A program made the translations under genes and the position numbers. The notes under the pieces are model-generated. The model saw only the letters and a list, made by a program, of their open reading frames with translations, was not told the origin of the DNA and made no database searches. Shown one piece after another: positions 36,887-46,318 of a DNA stretch of 64,000 nucleotides. Position 1 is the first letter of the stretch, and each line of letters begins with the position of its first letter. The stretch is from positions 1,984,001 through 2,048,000 of the forward strand of contig JAWKTI010000001.1 in assembly GCA_041399155.1 (NCBI GenBank), written 5' to 3'. This DNA comes from Zavarzinella sp. (GTDB lineage Bacteria; Planctomycetota; Planctomycetia; Gemmatales; Gemmataceae).

Positions 36887-38098
36887 ATGAATCGGTATCG
36901 CTTTACACTGCCCGCGTTGGGTTTCTTATGTTTTATCAGTGTCATTCTGGCACAGTCCCCTGCAAAGTTCCGCACAGATAAAGACGGTCCTTACACACCT
37001 GCAGAATTGAAACAGTTAAAAGGCAAAATGCGAGACAGTGTGCTGCAATGGTACACACTGGAAGATGGAAAGTTTCCGCCAGCTGATTCTGCCCATGCCA
37101 TTTCCGGCGAACTAATCCAGGTGAACCACACGGAACGACTGTTTCAATTGCGGGTCGATCGCAATGACAGCCAGGATCGCAGTGTGTGGGATTTACCACT
37201 GGAAGCTACGATGTTGCCTTATGGCACGATCACCTATCACGGAGCACCTGCTGCATTGCAGGATATTCCGCTGGGCACGCACCTGCACGGTTTGTTTTAT
37301 CTGCGTGATGCTAATGACAAAACACCCCCACCGGATACGCAGAATCAGCGAATAACACCCGAAATCGATTTTCGCAGGTGCTTTGCACTAGAAGACGATT
37401 TTTCCCGATCCGTGCGGTTGAAGAAAGTCTGGAAAGTAATTTCAGTCGATCTGGAAACGATGAAACTGGTAGCTCAGGCACAGACAGGTGGGCAAGATGA
37501 AGCCAAACCAGTGACATTTGATCTGCAACCCAGCACGCAGGTCTATCTGGGGAAACGATTTGCAACTATGCAGGAAATTCAGCCGAACCAGGAAATTGTT
37601 TTCAACCTGACCTGGGCAACACTGTATGGGCCTGGCAGAATTACCGAATTGTGGCTAAACGAAACTGCACGCAAAATCTTTACTGAAAAGCAGTTAGCAA
37701 AACATCACCAGCACATTCGCGAACGGGGTATTCCCGGCTGGGTAAGTAGTGTGGATGACGAAAAACAGATCATCACCGTAGCGATGTTTGGTGGACTGGA
37801 CACCAAGTTAATATCGGAGTTTGGTGACTTGAAGGCTCCCACGCCACCTGGAAGTGTGGGGGTTGCTGTCTCACGTGATTCGCTGATGACATACGATCCT
37901 GTAAACGATCGTAAACGCGGATCGATACTGGACTTAAAGCAAATTCCCACCGAACCAGGCAGCAGTGGCTGGCAAATAAAGCTGAAAATGGACCTGCTGT
38001 TGGAAGGCTACCGACCCAAACGAGTGGTGCGGCTTTACCCCGCAGCATGGAAAGTGATTGCCCTGCCCCGCGAGGAACAATTCTTTGGTAGAGAGTGA
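36887..38098 (+). CDS. Secreted protein of unknown function
   Basis: 403 residues from ATG 36887; a TTG at 36875 is in frame but unlikely. A signal peptide (LPALGFLCFISVILAQS) is followed by a mature chain of mostly beta sequence (SGELIQVNHTERLFQLRVD, IPLGTHLHGLFYLRD, PGWVSSVDDEKQIITVAMF), possibly OB- or SH3-like repeats. Not a family I can name. It follows the DUF1552 gene by 34 bases, so may belong to the same transcript. Confidence 0.55.
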   Translation: MNRYRFTLPALGFLCFISVILAQSPAKFRTDKDGPYTPAELKQLKGKMRDSVLQWYTLEDGKFPPADSAHAISGELIQVNHTERLFQLRVDRNDSQDRSVWDLPLEATMLPYGTITYHGAPAALQDIPLGTHLHGLFYLRDANDKTPPPDTQNQRITPEIDFRRCFALEDDFSRSVRLKKVWKVISVDLETMKLVAQAQTGGQDEAKPVTFDLQPSTQVYLGKRFATMQEIQPNQEIVFNLTWATLYGPGRITELWLNETARKIFTEKQLAKHHQHIRERGIPGWVSSVDDEKQIITVAMFGGLDTKLISEFGDLKAPTPPGSVGVAVSRDSLMTYDPVNDRKRGSILDLKQIPTEPGSSGWQIKLKMDLLLEGYRPKRVVRLYPAAWKVIALPREEQFFGRE

Positions 38099-38184
38099 GT
38101 GATTTGTGAGAAATCATTCATTTCAATCCGCCATTCCCCGCTTTTTTGCACCATTTTCCAATTTTCCGCAAAATTTGAATCATT

Positions 38185-38236
38185 TTGAGAGTATACAAGG
38201 CAATATTAATATATGTGAAATTAAGTTCACTTAATT
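38185..38236 (+). promoter_or_regulatory. Promoter and operator-like palindrome upstream of purEK
   Basis: TTGAGA (38185-38190), 16 bases, TAATAT (38207-38212) resembles a weak promoter. Just downstream, AATTAAGT-TC-ACTTAATT (38219-38236) is an inverted repeat with perfect 8-bp arms around a 2-base centre, overlapping the expected transcription start. That position suits a repressor site. The leader to purE is then about 150 bases with no recognised riboswitch. Confidence 0.4.
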
Positions 38237-38370
38237 GAGCCGTGCAGTTCGCAAAAGTTCTTCTGAACGGGGATTACCTCGCACTGATTTCTTCAACTGC
38301 AAAGTTTCCCTTCAACGAAATCCACAATGGAAGTATAACAACCCATTGCTGTAGGAGGTTCGAATCCACC

Positions 38371-38859
38371 ATGAAAGTTGGCGTAATCATGGGCTCCCAG
38401 TCCGACTGGCAAACCATGAACCATTGTGCGGTCACATTACAATTGCTGGGCATTGTCCACGAAGTGAAGGTGGTTTCTGCCCATCGTACACCTGATTTGC
38501 TGTTCGAATACGCCTCCACCGCTGCCTCACGTGGGCTGGAAATAATCATAGCTGGTGCAGGTGGGGCCGCGCATCTTCCGGGAATGGCGGCAAGCAAAAC
38601 ACACTTGCCTGTATTAGGGGTGCCGATTGAATCTGCCGTCTTACGCGGTGTCGATTCTTTGCTTTCCATTGTGCAGATGCCCGCTGGTATACCAGTAGCC
38701 ACATTTGCAATTGGCAAAGCAGGTGCAATTAACGCAGCACTCTTTGCAGGTGCGATGCTGGCTCATCGATACCCTGAAATAGCACAAAAGGTGATTGAAT
38801 ATAGAACAAGTCAGACCGAGCGTGTCCTGGCCCAGCCTGATCCAGAGACTGCACCATGA
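38371..38859 (+). CDS. purE: N5-carboxyaminoimidazole ribonucleotide mutase
   Basis: 162 residues from ATG 38371; the frame is open 43 codons upstream, but that part has no family resemblance and AGGAGG lies 12 bases before this ATG. It isomerises N5-CAIR to CAIR in purine synthesis. Class-I PurE marks: GVIMGSQSDW, VVSAHRTPDLLFEY, IIAGAGGAAHLPGMAAS, LGVPIESAVLRGVDSLLSIV and AINAALFAGAML. The stop overlaps the purK start (ATGA), so the pair is translationally coupled. Confidence 0.95.
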   Translation: MKVGVIMGSQSDWQTMNHCAVTLQLLGIVHEVKVVSAHRTPDLLFEYASTAASRGLEIIIAGAGGAAHLPGMAASKTHLPVLGVPIESAVLRGVDSLLSIVQMPAGIPVATFAIGKAGAINAALFAGAMLAHRYPEIAQKVIEYRTSQTERVLAQPDPETAP

Positions 38860-39968
38860 AAGATCAAATCAAGATTGGGATCATTGGTGGGGGTCAGTTG
38901 GGGCGGATGCTTGCTCTGGCAGGTTATCCGCTGGGAATGGAATTTTCTGTTCTGGAAAATTCGCCTGACTGTCCTGCAGCACCCCTAGCAGAAATGATTC
39001 ATGCAGGTTATGCAGATCCAATTGGCTTGGCACGCCTAGCAAACAGCTCTCAGGTAGTGACGTACGAATTTGAGAACATTCCCACGATCGAGATCGAAAA
39101 ACTGGCAAATGATTATCCTGTTTATCCACCAGTGCCAGCGTTAAAGATTGCCCAGGATCGTATCAAAGAAAAGACATTCTTTGCAGGATTAGGCATTCCT
39201 GTGCCACGTTTTGCTCCGGCAGATACCTACGAACAGCTTCAGGCAGCGTGCGAGCAGATTGGCTTTCCCTGTGTCGTAAAAACAACACGCTTTGGTTACG
39301 ATGGCAAAGGCCAATCGGTAGTACATTCTGCCGAATCGGTTCGCACCACTTGGGATCTGTTGCAGGGCAATATGTTGATCGTGGAAGAAATGATTCCATT
39401 TGACAGAGAACTTTCCATCATTGCCGTACGCCGGCCAAACGGCGAAATGAACTGTTACCCATTAATTGAAAATACCCACTCCAAGGGAATCCTGCGATTT
39501 TCCGAGCCGTATGCTGCTGCCGACAGCACTGCAAAGCAAGCACAAGCCAACAGGATCGTTGAACAGACAATGCAGCATTTAAACTATGTTGGGGTGCTGA
39601 CCATTGAATTATTTGATCTTCGAGGCAAATTGCTGGTAAATGAAATGGCCCCACGGGTGCACAATTCCGGCCACTGGACTATCGAAGGAGCTGTGAGCAG
39701 TCAGTTTGAAAATCATTTGCGTGCCATTACCGATTTGCCTTTGGGAAGTTGCGGTTTAGTGGGCAATACAAAAATGTGGAACTTGATTGGTTCCTGGCCA
39801 CCACCAGAAACGATGTTACGCATTCCTGGCGTGCACCTTCACTTATATGGCAAAGCCCCCAGGTATGGCAGGAAAGTAGGTCATGTCACCTACCACAGTG
39901 GTGAACCACTTGCCCCGGATGTCGTGCAGGAAATTTCTCAACTGGTAAATGAAAATACTTTGGGTTAA
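38856..39968 (+). CDS. purK: N5-carboxyaminoimidazole ribonucleotide synthase
   Basis: 370 residues, ATP-grasp fold. It carboxylates AIR with ATP and bicarbonate to give N5-CAIR, the PurE substrate. Marks: GIIGGGQLGRMLALAGYPLG at the N-terminus, VTYEFENIP, CVVKTTRFGYDGKGQ (ATP-binding), MLIVEEMIPFDRELSIIAVR, VNEMAPRVHNSGHWTIEG. It overlaps purE by four bases. Length is normal. Confidence 0.95.
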   Translation: MKDQIKIGIIGGGQLGRMLALAGYPLGMEFSVLENSPDCPAAPLAEMIHAGYADPIGLARLANSSQVVTYEFENIPTIEIEKLANDYPVYPPVPALKIAQDRIKEKTFFAGLGIPVPRFAPADTYEQLQAACEQIGFPCVVKTTRFGYDGKGQSVVHSAESVRTTWDLLQGNMLIVEEMIPFDRELSIIAVRRPNGEMNCYPLIENTHSKGILRFSEPYAAADSTAKQAQANRIVEQTMQHLNYVGVLTIELFDLRGKLLVNEMAPRVHNSGHWTIEGAVSSQFENHLRAITDLPLGSCGLVGNTKMWNLIGSWPPPETMLRIPGVHLHLYGKAPRYGRKVGHVTYHSGEPLAPDVVQEISQLVNENTLG

Positions 39969-40022
39969 TCTGAACAAAAGCATGAAAGCTGAACAAGGAA
40001 CAATTGAACGAAGGCAACAGTT

Positions 40023-41414
40023 ATGATCAAGCAACGAAGCCAGACTCTGTTAATCTGGTTCCAACTCTGGGACATTCTTACGATGTCCGGTGCTTGGATC
40101 ATGGCGTATTTTATTCGCTTCTCAAGCTATCTGCCGATCACCAAAGAACAGCCACCGTTCGAACAATGTTTATACAATTTGCCCGCGGTCGCAATTGCGG
40201 TCGTGCCCGCTTTTCGCCTTGCTAAAGCTTACGAAGTACAACGACTCAATCGCTTGCGTGAAGACATCTGGTCGGTGATCAAAGGCACCCTCTTCACAGT
40301 ATTTATCGTGATGGGAATTGGTTTTTACACCCAGGATCCCTATGTGTCTCGAGGTGCCATGTCGCTGTTTGCAGCACTCGGCTTTCTGGGTGTCATCTTT
40401 ACCCGTCGCTTATCCTGGTGGGGGGTGCATTTCTTGAGATCGCGTGGCTACAACCCAACTTTTTCCGTTGTTGTCGGCACGGGTCGTGTTGCCAGAAAAA
40501 CAGCCAGTGCCTTGCGACGTGCCACCTGGATGGGAATTCGCAACGTGGGCTTCATTGAAAACAACCCCACCCGATGGTCAAGCGATCTGGACATTCTGGG
40601 TACCATCGACGATTTGCCAAATCTGATTCATCAGTACAAAATCAGCCATGTCTTCATCGCCTTACCAATGAATCGCTTTCATGAAGCACGCAAGGTATTT
40701 GATGTGCTGTCTCAGGAGATGGTCGAAGTTCGATTATTGGCTGATCTGCCCGCCCTGACTGGTTTTTCATTACGCATGTCGATATTGGATGGCATGCCGA
40801 TGCTCGGGTTGCGGGAAACACCCCACTATGGGGCGAATATTATTATTAAACGAGTCATGGATATAGTGATCTCCAGCATCTTTTTAATTGTCATTTCACC
40901 TTTGCTGATTTTCGTTGCACTGCTGGTCAAATTCACCAGCAAAGGACCAGTGTTTTACCGCCAGGAAAGGTGCGGTCTGAATGGCAAATCGTTCCAGATG
41001 CTGAAGTTTCGCACCATGAGACCAGATGCTGAAAAGGAAACCGGTCCAGTGTGGACCAAGCAGAACGATGAACGCAAAACGACGATCGGCAATTTTTTAC
41101 GAAAAACCAGTATCGACGAACTGCCCCAGTTCATCAACGTAGTGCTTGGGCATATGTCGATTGTTGGCCCCAGGCCAGAACGACCAGTATTTATTGAAAA
41201 GTTTCGTAAAACCGTACCCAATTATATGATTCGCCATTCAGTGAAATGTGGTATTACTGGCTGGGCACAAGTGAATGGCTGGCGTGGGAATACTTCCTTG
41301 CGTCGGAGGGTGCAGTTTGACCTCTATTACATCACCCACTGGAATCCGTGGTTTGATATCAAAATTATGTTGATGACGGTTTGGAACGGATTTCTGCATC
41401 GAAACGCTTATTAG
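40023..41414 (+). CDS. Undecaprenyl-phosphate sugar phosphotransferase (WcaJ-like)
   Basis: 463 residues. Four N-terminal membrane segments (ILTMSGAWIMAYFIR, ...VFIVMGIGFYTQ, etc.) lead to a nucleotide-binding-like cytoplasmic region (~140-260, VVVGTGRVARKTASALR). The C-terminal bacterial sugar-transferase domain starts at KRVMDIVISSIFLIVISPLL and carries YRQERCGLNGKSFQMLKFRTM, RKTSIDELPQFINV, MSIVGPRPERP and HSVKCGITGWAQVNG. It would load the first sugar phosphate (Glc or Gal type) onto the lipid carrier for surface polysaccharide. No polysaccharide genes flank it, although a glycosyltransferase starts at 63159. The exact sugar is not readable. Confidence 0.9.
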   Translation: MIKQRSQTLLIWFQLWDILTMSGAWIMAYFIRFSSYLPITKEQPPFEQCLYNLPAVAIAVVPAFRLAKAYEVQRLNRLREDIWSVIKGTLFTVFIVMGIGFYTQDPYVSRGAMSLFAALGFLGVIFTRRLSWWGVHFLRSRGYNPTFSVVVGTGRVARKTASALRRATWMGIRNVGFIENNPTRWSSDLDILGTIDDLPNLIHQYKISHVFIALPMNRFHEARKVFDVLSQEMVEVRLLADLPALTGFSLRMSILDGMPMLGLRETPHYGANIIIKRVMDIVISSIFLIVISPLLIFVALLVKFTSKGPVFYRQERCGLNGKSFQMLKFRTMRPDAEKETGPVWTKQNDERKTTIGNFLRKTSIDELPQFINVVLGHMSIVGPRPERPVFIEKFRKTVPNYMIRHSVKCGITGWAQVNGWRGNTSLRRRVQFDLYYITHWNPWFDIKIMLMTVWNGFLHRNAY

Positions 41415-41464
41415 ATACATTTGATATTGCTTAGCAATATTGCAACTCCCAAAGGAGCCTCTCC

Positions 41465-44341
41465 ATGATGACAACTTTTTTGCTGACAAGCCTGGTGCTT
41501 GCCCAGACAGATTTTCCAACACCAAATAATACAGAAAAGAAAACCGATGTGCCACTGATGTCCGCTCCGGATGCCGCACGTGGGTTGCAGGTGCCACCCG
41601 GAGTATCTGTAACTGTGTTTGCTGCCGAACCTGATGTACAGAATCCAATTGCGGTGAATTGGGACAGAAAAGGCCGTCTGTGGGTAGCAGAAAACTACAC
41701 TTACGCAGAGCGCCCCACACGCTTTGATCTGAAGTTGCGAGATCGCATCATTGTTCTGGAAGATACCAACCAGGATGGGGTGGCAGATCAACGCAAAGTA
41801 TTTACTGATCAATTGCAAATGCTGACCAGCGTGGAAGTGGGAAAAGGTGGAGTCTGGGCAATGTGCCCCCCACAGTTATTATTTATTCCCGATGCGAATG
41901 AGGATTGCGTGCCGGATGGACCGCCGATTGTCGTGCTGGACGGTTTTACTGTTGCAGAAAGCAACTACCACAACTTTGCGAACGGTTTGAGATTTGGGCC
42001 GGATGGCTGGCTCTACGGCCGCTGTGGGCATTCCTGCCCGGGAAATATTGGCTTGCCTGGCACCCCACCGGAACAGCGTTATCCCATTTATGGTGGTATC
42101 TGGCGGTATCATCCCAAGCGAAAAACTGTTGAAGTTCTGGTACAGGGAACAACGAACCCATGGGGCCACGATTGGGATCAACATGGCGAACTCTTTTTCA
42201 TTAATACTGTCAATGGGCATCTATGGCACTGCATGCCTGGGGCACATTTCAAAGAATCTTTCGGCGTCAGTAGAAATCCAGGTGTCTTCGAAAGAATGGA
42301 CACCATCGCTGACCACTACCACTTTGATGTGAAAGGTGGCTGGCAGGCAAGCCGAGATGGCAAAGCAAACGACCTGGGTGGCGGTCATGCACATATCGGC
42401 ATGATGATCTATCAGGCGAATCAATGGCCAGCGTATTATCGAAATAAACTGTACACATTAAACATGCATGGCCGGCGTACCAACGTGGAAAAACTGGAGC
42501 GGTCCGGTTCTGGATATGTGGGCAAGCACGAACCTGACCTGTTTCTGGCAAAGGATCCGTGGTTCCGCGGTATGGAACTGACCACAGGCCCCGATGGAAA
42601 TATTTATCTTGTCGATTGGAGTGACACGGGAGAATGTCACGAACAATCTGGCGTGCACCGCACCAGTGGGCGAATCTTCAAGTTAAGTTACGGCAAACCA
42701 TCAAGCCAGATGCAATTCAAACGCCCCTGGTGCATGAATCACTCTACCCCACTGGCACAGTTGTGGCAGGATTATCAGGATGAAAAAGTAACTGAAGAAC
42801 AATTGCTTCAGTTGCTGACTAATCCAGATGAACACCTGCGAGCTTGGGCTATTCGCCTGCTTGCAGACACCTGGCCACTGGATCGCTTATCGGGTCCACT
42901 ACCAGGTGTAAGTTATCCCGCGAAAGATCATGTTTTGCAGGCAATGATTGAACTTGCTAAAACCGATCAGTCAAGTCTGGTTCATCTGACGTTAGCCACA
43001 ACAATGCAACGAATGCCCATTGCAGCACGCAGCAAATTGGCAAGTGCATTATTTACCCACGAAGAATATGCCAGTGATGCTTTTCTGCCTTACCTGGTGT
43101 GGTATGGTTTAATGGCCGTGGGCGATCAACAACCGGAAACCTTGGCAGAATTACTCCCGCAGTGCCAGTGGCCACAAACAGTTCGCTGGATGATAAGGAA
43201 ACTGACCACGCAGATAGAACAGAAACCAGAAGCTTTTAGTGCCGCGATCAAGGCGACATTGCAGTTGCAGATGAAACTGAAGCAGGAAGTTCTTAATGGC
43301 ATTGCAGAGGGATTACAGGGATATGTGAAATTGCCCAAACCTACATGCTGGGATCAATTTATTTCATTACCCGAAATTGCCAACGATCCACGGCTGATTT
43401 CACTGAATGCTGTTTTTGGAACTGGCTTAAGCATTGCACAGATCGAAGCATTAGTGCGGGACAAAAAGAAAGATCATGGTGCACGCGTTGCAGCATGGAA
43501 CAGTCTCGTCGCCGCAAAGCCGATGTCACTTCGTTCGATTGGCGAAACATTGCTTGGTGAACGGGAAATGTGTGTAGTTGCGGCACGCGGGTTGGCGGGA
43601 TTTGATGATCCGAAAATTGCCCAGGCCATCCTCAATCGTTATCGCCTGGTGAGTGCCAACGAGCGTGGTAAGTTACTGGATGTTCTTTGTTCACGCACAA
43701 CTTTTGCGAAAATTCTACTTCAGAATATTGGCAGTGCACCAAATCAAGTCCCTGTTAGCGATCTCAGCGCAGCCCAGGCCAGGCAGATTGCCTCATTTCA
43801 TGACAAAGATCTCCAGCAACTTCTCATGGCGAAGTGGGGCACTTTGCAGGAATCAACTGCAGCACGCCAACAGCAGATTGCAGAACTGAAAAGCAAGCTG
43901 ACCAAGAAAGTGCTGGCTGAGGCCAATCTATCTAATGGAAAAGCCCTGTTCGTAAAAAACTGTGCGGCCTGCCACAAAATGTATGGTGAAGGCGGGGCAA
44001 TTGGTCCAGATATTACTGGTTCCCAACGCGATAACATGGACTATCTGCTTGGGAACATCATCGATCCCAGTAGTGAAGTTCCCGCTCAGTACCTGAATAC
44101 GATTGTGGAAATGACCGACGGCAGACAACTGGGTGGGATAGTTGTTCGTGAATCTCCTCAGGTGGTAGTGCTGCAACTGCCTAATGAGCAGGTAACCTTG
44201 AATCGCCAGGATATTCAGGCAATGAAAAGGTCAAACAAATCATTCATGCCAGAGGATCTTTTGCAACCACTGCGATTTGAAGAAGTGGTGGATCTGATTG
44301 GGTACCTAATGAACAAAGATCCTTTGAAAGTACCGAAATAG
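41465..44341 (+). CDS. PVC-type haem-binding protein: propeller, helical repeats, cytochrome c
   Basis: 958 residues; AAGGAG 7 bases upstream supports the start, and a short signal (MMTTFLLTSLVLAQ) follows. Residues ~30-400 are the propeller domain characteristic of PVC-type membrane-bound dehydrogenase-like proteins (PPGVSVTVFAAEPDVQNP, GRLWVAENYTYAERP, DTNQDGVADQRKVF, NGLRFGPDGWLYGRCGHSC, DGNIYLVDWSDTGECH). Residues ~430-800 are alpha-helical HEAT-like repeats. The C-terminal ~135 residues are a cytochrome-like domain with CAACHKMYGEGGAIGPDITG and a late Met/DLIGYLM. Exported; the electron acceptor or sugar substrate is unknown. Confidence 0.9.
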   Translation: MMTTFLLTSLVLAQTDFPTPNNTEKKTDVPLMSAPDAARGLQVPPGVSVTVFAAEPDVQNPIAVNWDRKGRLWVAENYTYAERPTRFDLKLRDRIIVLEDTNQDGVADQRKVFTDQLQMLTSVEVGKGGVWAMCPPQLLFIPDANEDCVPDGPPIVVLDGFTVAESNYHNFANGLRFGPDGWLYGRCGHSCPGNIGLPGTPPEQRYPIYGGIWRYHPKRKTVEVLVQGTTNPWGHDWDQHGELFFINTVNGHLWHCMPGAHFKESFGVSRNPGVFERMDTIADHYHFDVKGGWQASRDGKANDLGGGHAHIGMMIYQANQWPAYYRNKLYTLNMHGRRTNVEKLERSGSGYVGKHEPDLFLAKDPWFRGMELTTGPDGNIYLVDWSDTGECHEQSGVHRTSGRIFKLSYGKPSSQMQFKRPWCMNHSTPLAQLWQDYQDEKVTEEQLLQLLTNPDEHLRAWAIRLLADTWPLDRLSGPLPGVSYPAKDHVLQAMIELAKTDQSSLVHLTLATTMQRMPIAARSKLASALFTHEEYASDAFLPYLVWYGLMAVGDQQPETLAELLPQCQWPQTVRWMIRKLTTQIEQKPEAFSAAIKATLQLQMKLKQEVLNGIAEGLQGYVKLPKPTCWDQFISLPEIANDPRLISLNAVFGTGLSIAQIEALVRDKKKDHGARVAAWNSLVAAKPMSLRSIGETLLGEREMCVVAARGLAGFDDPKIAQAILNRYRLVSANERGKLLDVLCSRTTFAKILLQNIGSAPNQVPVSDLSAAQARQIASFHDKDLQQLLMAKWGTLQESTAARQQQIAELKSKLTKKVLAEANLSNGKALFVKNCAACHKMYGEGGAIGPDITGSQRDNMDYLLGNIIDPSSEVPAQYLNTIVEMTDGRQLGGIVVRESPQVVVLQLPNEQVTLNRQDIQAMKRSNKSFMPEDLLQPLRFEEVVDLIGYLMNKDPLKVPK

Positions 44342-44356
44342 ATCATCGATGAAGTA

Positions 44357-45379
44357 TTATTTTTTCGGCAGTGGTACTTTCAGGTAGTTCACCGATTTGT
44401 CAGATTCGATGGCAACATAGGTGATATGCAAGGCATTGTCTTTCAACAGCAGCCCCACGTTCGAATGTTTGCGGGCATTCGGTAACGCCTGCAACTCCCG
44501 GATTATTCCCTGTTCTTTATCAAGTTCGCCGACAACCACGCGGGGGTCTTTTTCCAGAATGTTGCAGGCCACAAAAATACGACCGTCGTTAGTACGCACC
44601 AGACTTGGGTTGGCAAGGATCTGTTTCATTTCTTTCCATTCCCAATCTTTTTCATCTAACTTCTGATTCAGGATGTAGTACGCAGGTAAATTGGCCCCAG
44701 CCTGGCCGGTACTGCGGGTAAAGATCACGTCCAGTTTGTTATCTTGAACAACCGCAGCAAGTTGTTCCGGGAAAAAGCCAGTGAAAGTTTCCTCATATTT
44801 GATACCGGAATCAATGGTGCCATCCACACGGTGCATTTGTATTGTTGTCGCACTGCCACAGATGCAGCCACGAACAAACATATAAGGCGACTTCTCATTC
44901 CAGGTGACTCGGTTTGGGTGCGTGCCAGATGGCAACAGGCGGCTATGGTCAGACCACTTCTTACCATCTTTGGAGTACCAGACCAGCGTGGAAAAACTGG
45001 CACCATACATCGGCAATGGCCGATTGGAATAATCTCCGGGATAGACACCAGATGCCGTCAGCATTAATAAGCCGTTTGGACTAACTGTTAATGCAGGCTG
45101 ATAAAGTCGCGTTGCATCCATGGGCGCTGAAATCGTTGCCAGCTTTTCCCAGGTCCTGGTATCTTTGGAAGAGTAGATCTGAATAGTGCCATCTGTCTTG
45201 ATATCTTTGGAATTGGTCAGGAAAGAAACAAAATACTGTTTGTTCCACTCCACCAAATCACAATGGGAGTAAAGATCCACTCCTCTGGTAATGGCAATTG
45301 GCTTTTCTTCTGCAGGCAGCACTGATGAAAATGCCAGCAGTATGGCACTTACAATCAAATGGCGGGGGAGGGTTTTCAT
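44357..45379 (-). CDS. Secreted sialidase-like propeller protein
   Basis: 340 residues from ATG 45379 (AGGATG upstream; an in-frame ATG at 45397 is also possible). A signal peptide (VSAILLAFSSVLPAEE) precedes a chain with Asp-box-like blades (SSKDTRTWEKLATISAP, YSKDGKKWSDHSRLL) and repeated beta motifs (PALTVSPNGLLMLTASG). This suggests a five- or six-bladed sialidase/arabinanase-type propeller. The catalytic Arg triad of sialidases cannot be confirmed by eye, so glycosidase activity is not claimed. Convergent with the preceding gene, 15 bases apart. Confidence 0.6.
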   Translation of the reverse strand: MKTLPRHLIVSAILLAFSSVLPAEEKPIAITRGVDLYSHCDLVEWNKQYFVSFLTNSKDIKTDGTIQIYSSKDTRTWEKLATISAPMDATRLYQPALTVSPNGLLMLTASGVYPGDYSNRPLPMYGASFSTLVWYSKDGKKWSDHSRLLPSGTHPNRVTWNEKSPYMFVRGCICGSATTIQMHRVDGTIDSGIKYEETFTGFFPEQLAAVVQDNKLDVIFTRSTGQAGANLPAYYILNQKLDEKDWEWKEMKQILANPSLVRTNDGRIFVACNILEKDPRVVVGELDKEQGIIRELQALPNARKHSNVGLLLKDNALHITYVAIESDKSVNYLKVPLPKK

Positions 45380-45466
45380 TTTTGCATCCTGTAACACAAT
45401 AAAGATATTCTACCTGGGCGTTGCTATAGTAGATGGTTGACTCCTGCGAAAACTTTCAGAAAAATT

Positions 45467-46318
45467 ATGCCAGATGCAGAGAAACTCATCACGATGATCT
45501 ATCGTGCCATCGAAGCGGTTCGAAGCACGGCTGGTCGGCGTGGCAAATTGATTGAACTCAACTCAGCACACGAAGTGATTGTCGTGGGGGATCTACACGG
45601 TAACCTGGACAATTTCAAACGGATCCTTCCCGAATTACAATTGAAAGATAACCCTCATCGTCATCTGGTGCTGCAGGAAGTAATTCATGGCAAACACAGC
45701 TATCCCACAGGTGGTGATAAGTCGCACCAGTTGCTGGACGTTTTCTGTGCGATGAAAAGCCAGTTTCCGCAACAGGTCCACCTGATAATGGGTAACCATG
45801 AGTTATCGCAATGGATCGATCGGCCAATTGTGAAAGGTGGTACCAACAACAATGATCGGTTTCTGGCAGGCATCGCCGAATATTATGGTGCCACGCATGT
45901 AGACAGGATCGAAGATGCGTACAAGAAATTGTTCAAAATGTTGCCTTTAGCCATCCGCACCAGCAATCGTGTCTTTATCAGCCACAGTATTCCAGGGAAA
46001 AAATATCGAGATCAATTTGCGTTACATCACCTGGAAACAGATAGCCCACCGAATCAGGATCTGTTGCCTGGTGGCAGTATTTACGAACTCCTGTGGGGCC
46101 GGGATGTTTCTGAAGAAAATGTGAAGAACTTTCTCGGTAAAGTAGCGTGTGATTGGCTGATTACTGGCCATATTCCATGCGATAACGGTTATCTGCTCCC
46201 TAATCCCCACCAGGTGGTTATCGAAACCTCGGAACTTCCTGGTGCGTATATTCGCTTTGCAACCAACATTCCACTCAACCACGAATTGCTGGTTTCCGGC
46301 ATCAAAATGCTGCACTAA
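45467..46318 (+). CDS. Calcineurin-like metallophosphoesterase
   Basis: 283 residues from ATG 45467; a TTG at 45437 is in frame. Metal ligands of the fold are visible: VVGDLHGNLDNF (D-x-H...), IMGNHELSQ (GNHE), and later histidines FISHSIPGK and LITGHIPCDNG (GH-x-x-x-DN). It would hydrolyse a phosphoester, with PPP-type protein phosphatase resemblance (GDLHGN, GNHE), substrate unknown. Its stop codon overlaps the gnd stop on the other strand (46315-46318). Confidence 0.85.
   Translation: MPDAEKLITMIYRAIEAVRSTAGRRGKLIELNSAHEVIVVGDLHGNLDNFKRILPELQLKDNPHRHLVLQEVIHGKHSYPTGGDKSHQLLDVFCAMKSQFPQQVHLIMGNHELSQWIDRPIVKGGTNNNDRFLAGIAEYYGATHVDRIEDAYKKLFKMLPLAIRTSNRVFISHSIPGKKYRDQFALHHLETDSPPNQDLLPGGSIYELLWGRDVSEENVKNFLGKVACDWLITGHIPCDNGYLLPNPHQVVIETSELPGAYIRFATNIPLNHELLVSGIKMLH

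Noticed and set aside
38353..38370. tRNA-like T-arm word GGAGGTTCGAATCC just before purE
   Set aside because: The stem GGAGG/CCACC has a central mismatch and no acceptor, D or anticodon arms can be built upstream; it is best read as the purE ribosome-binding region.
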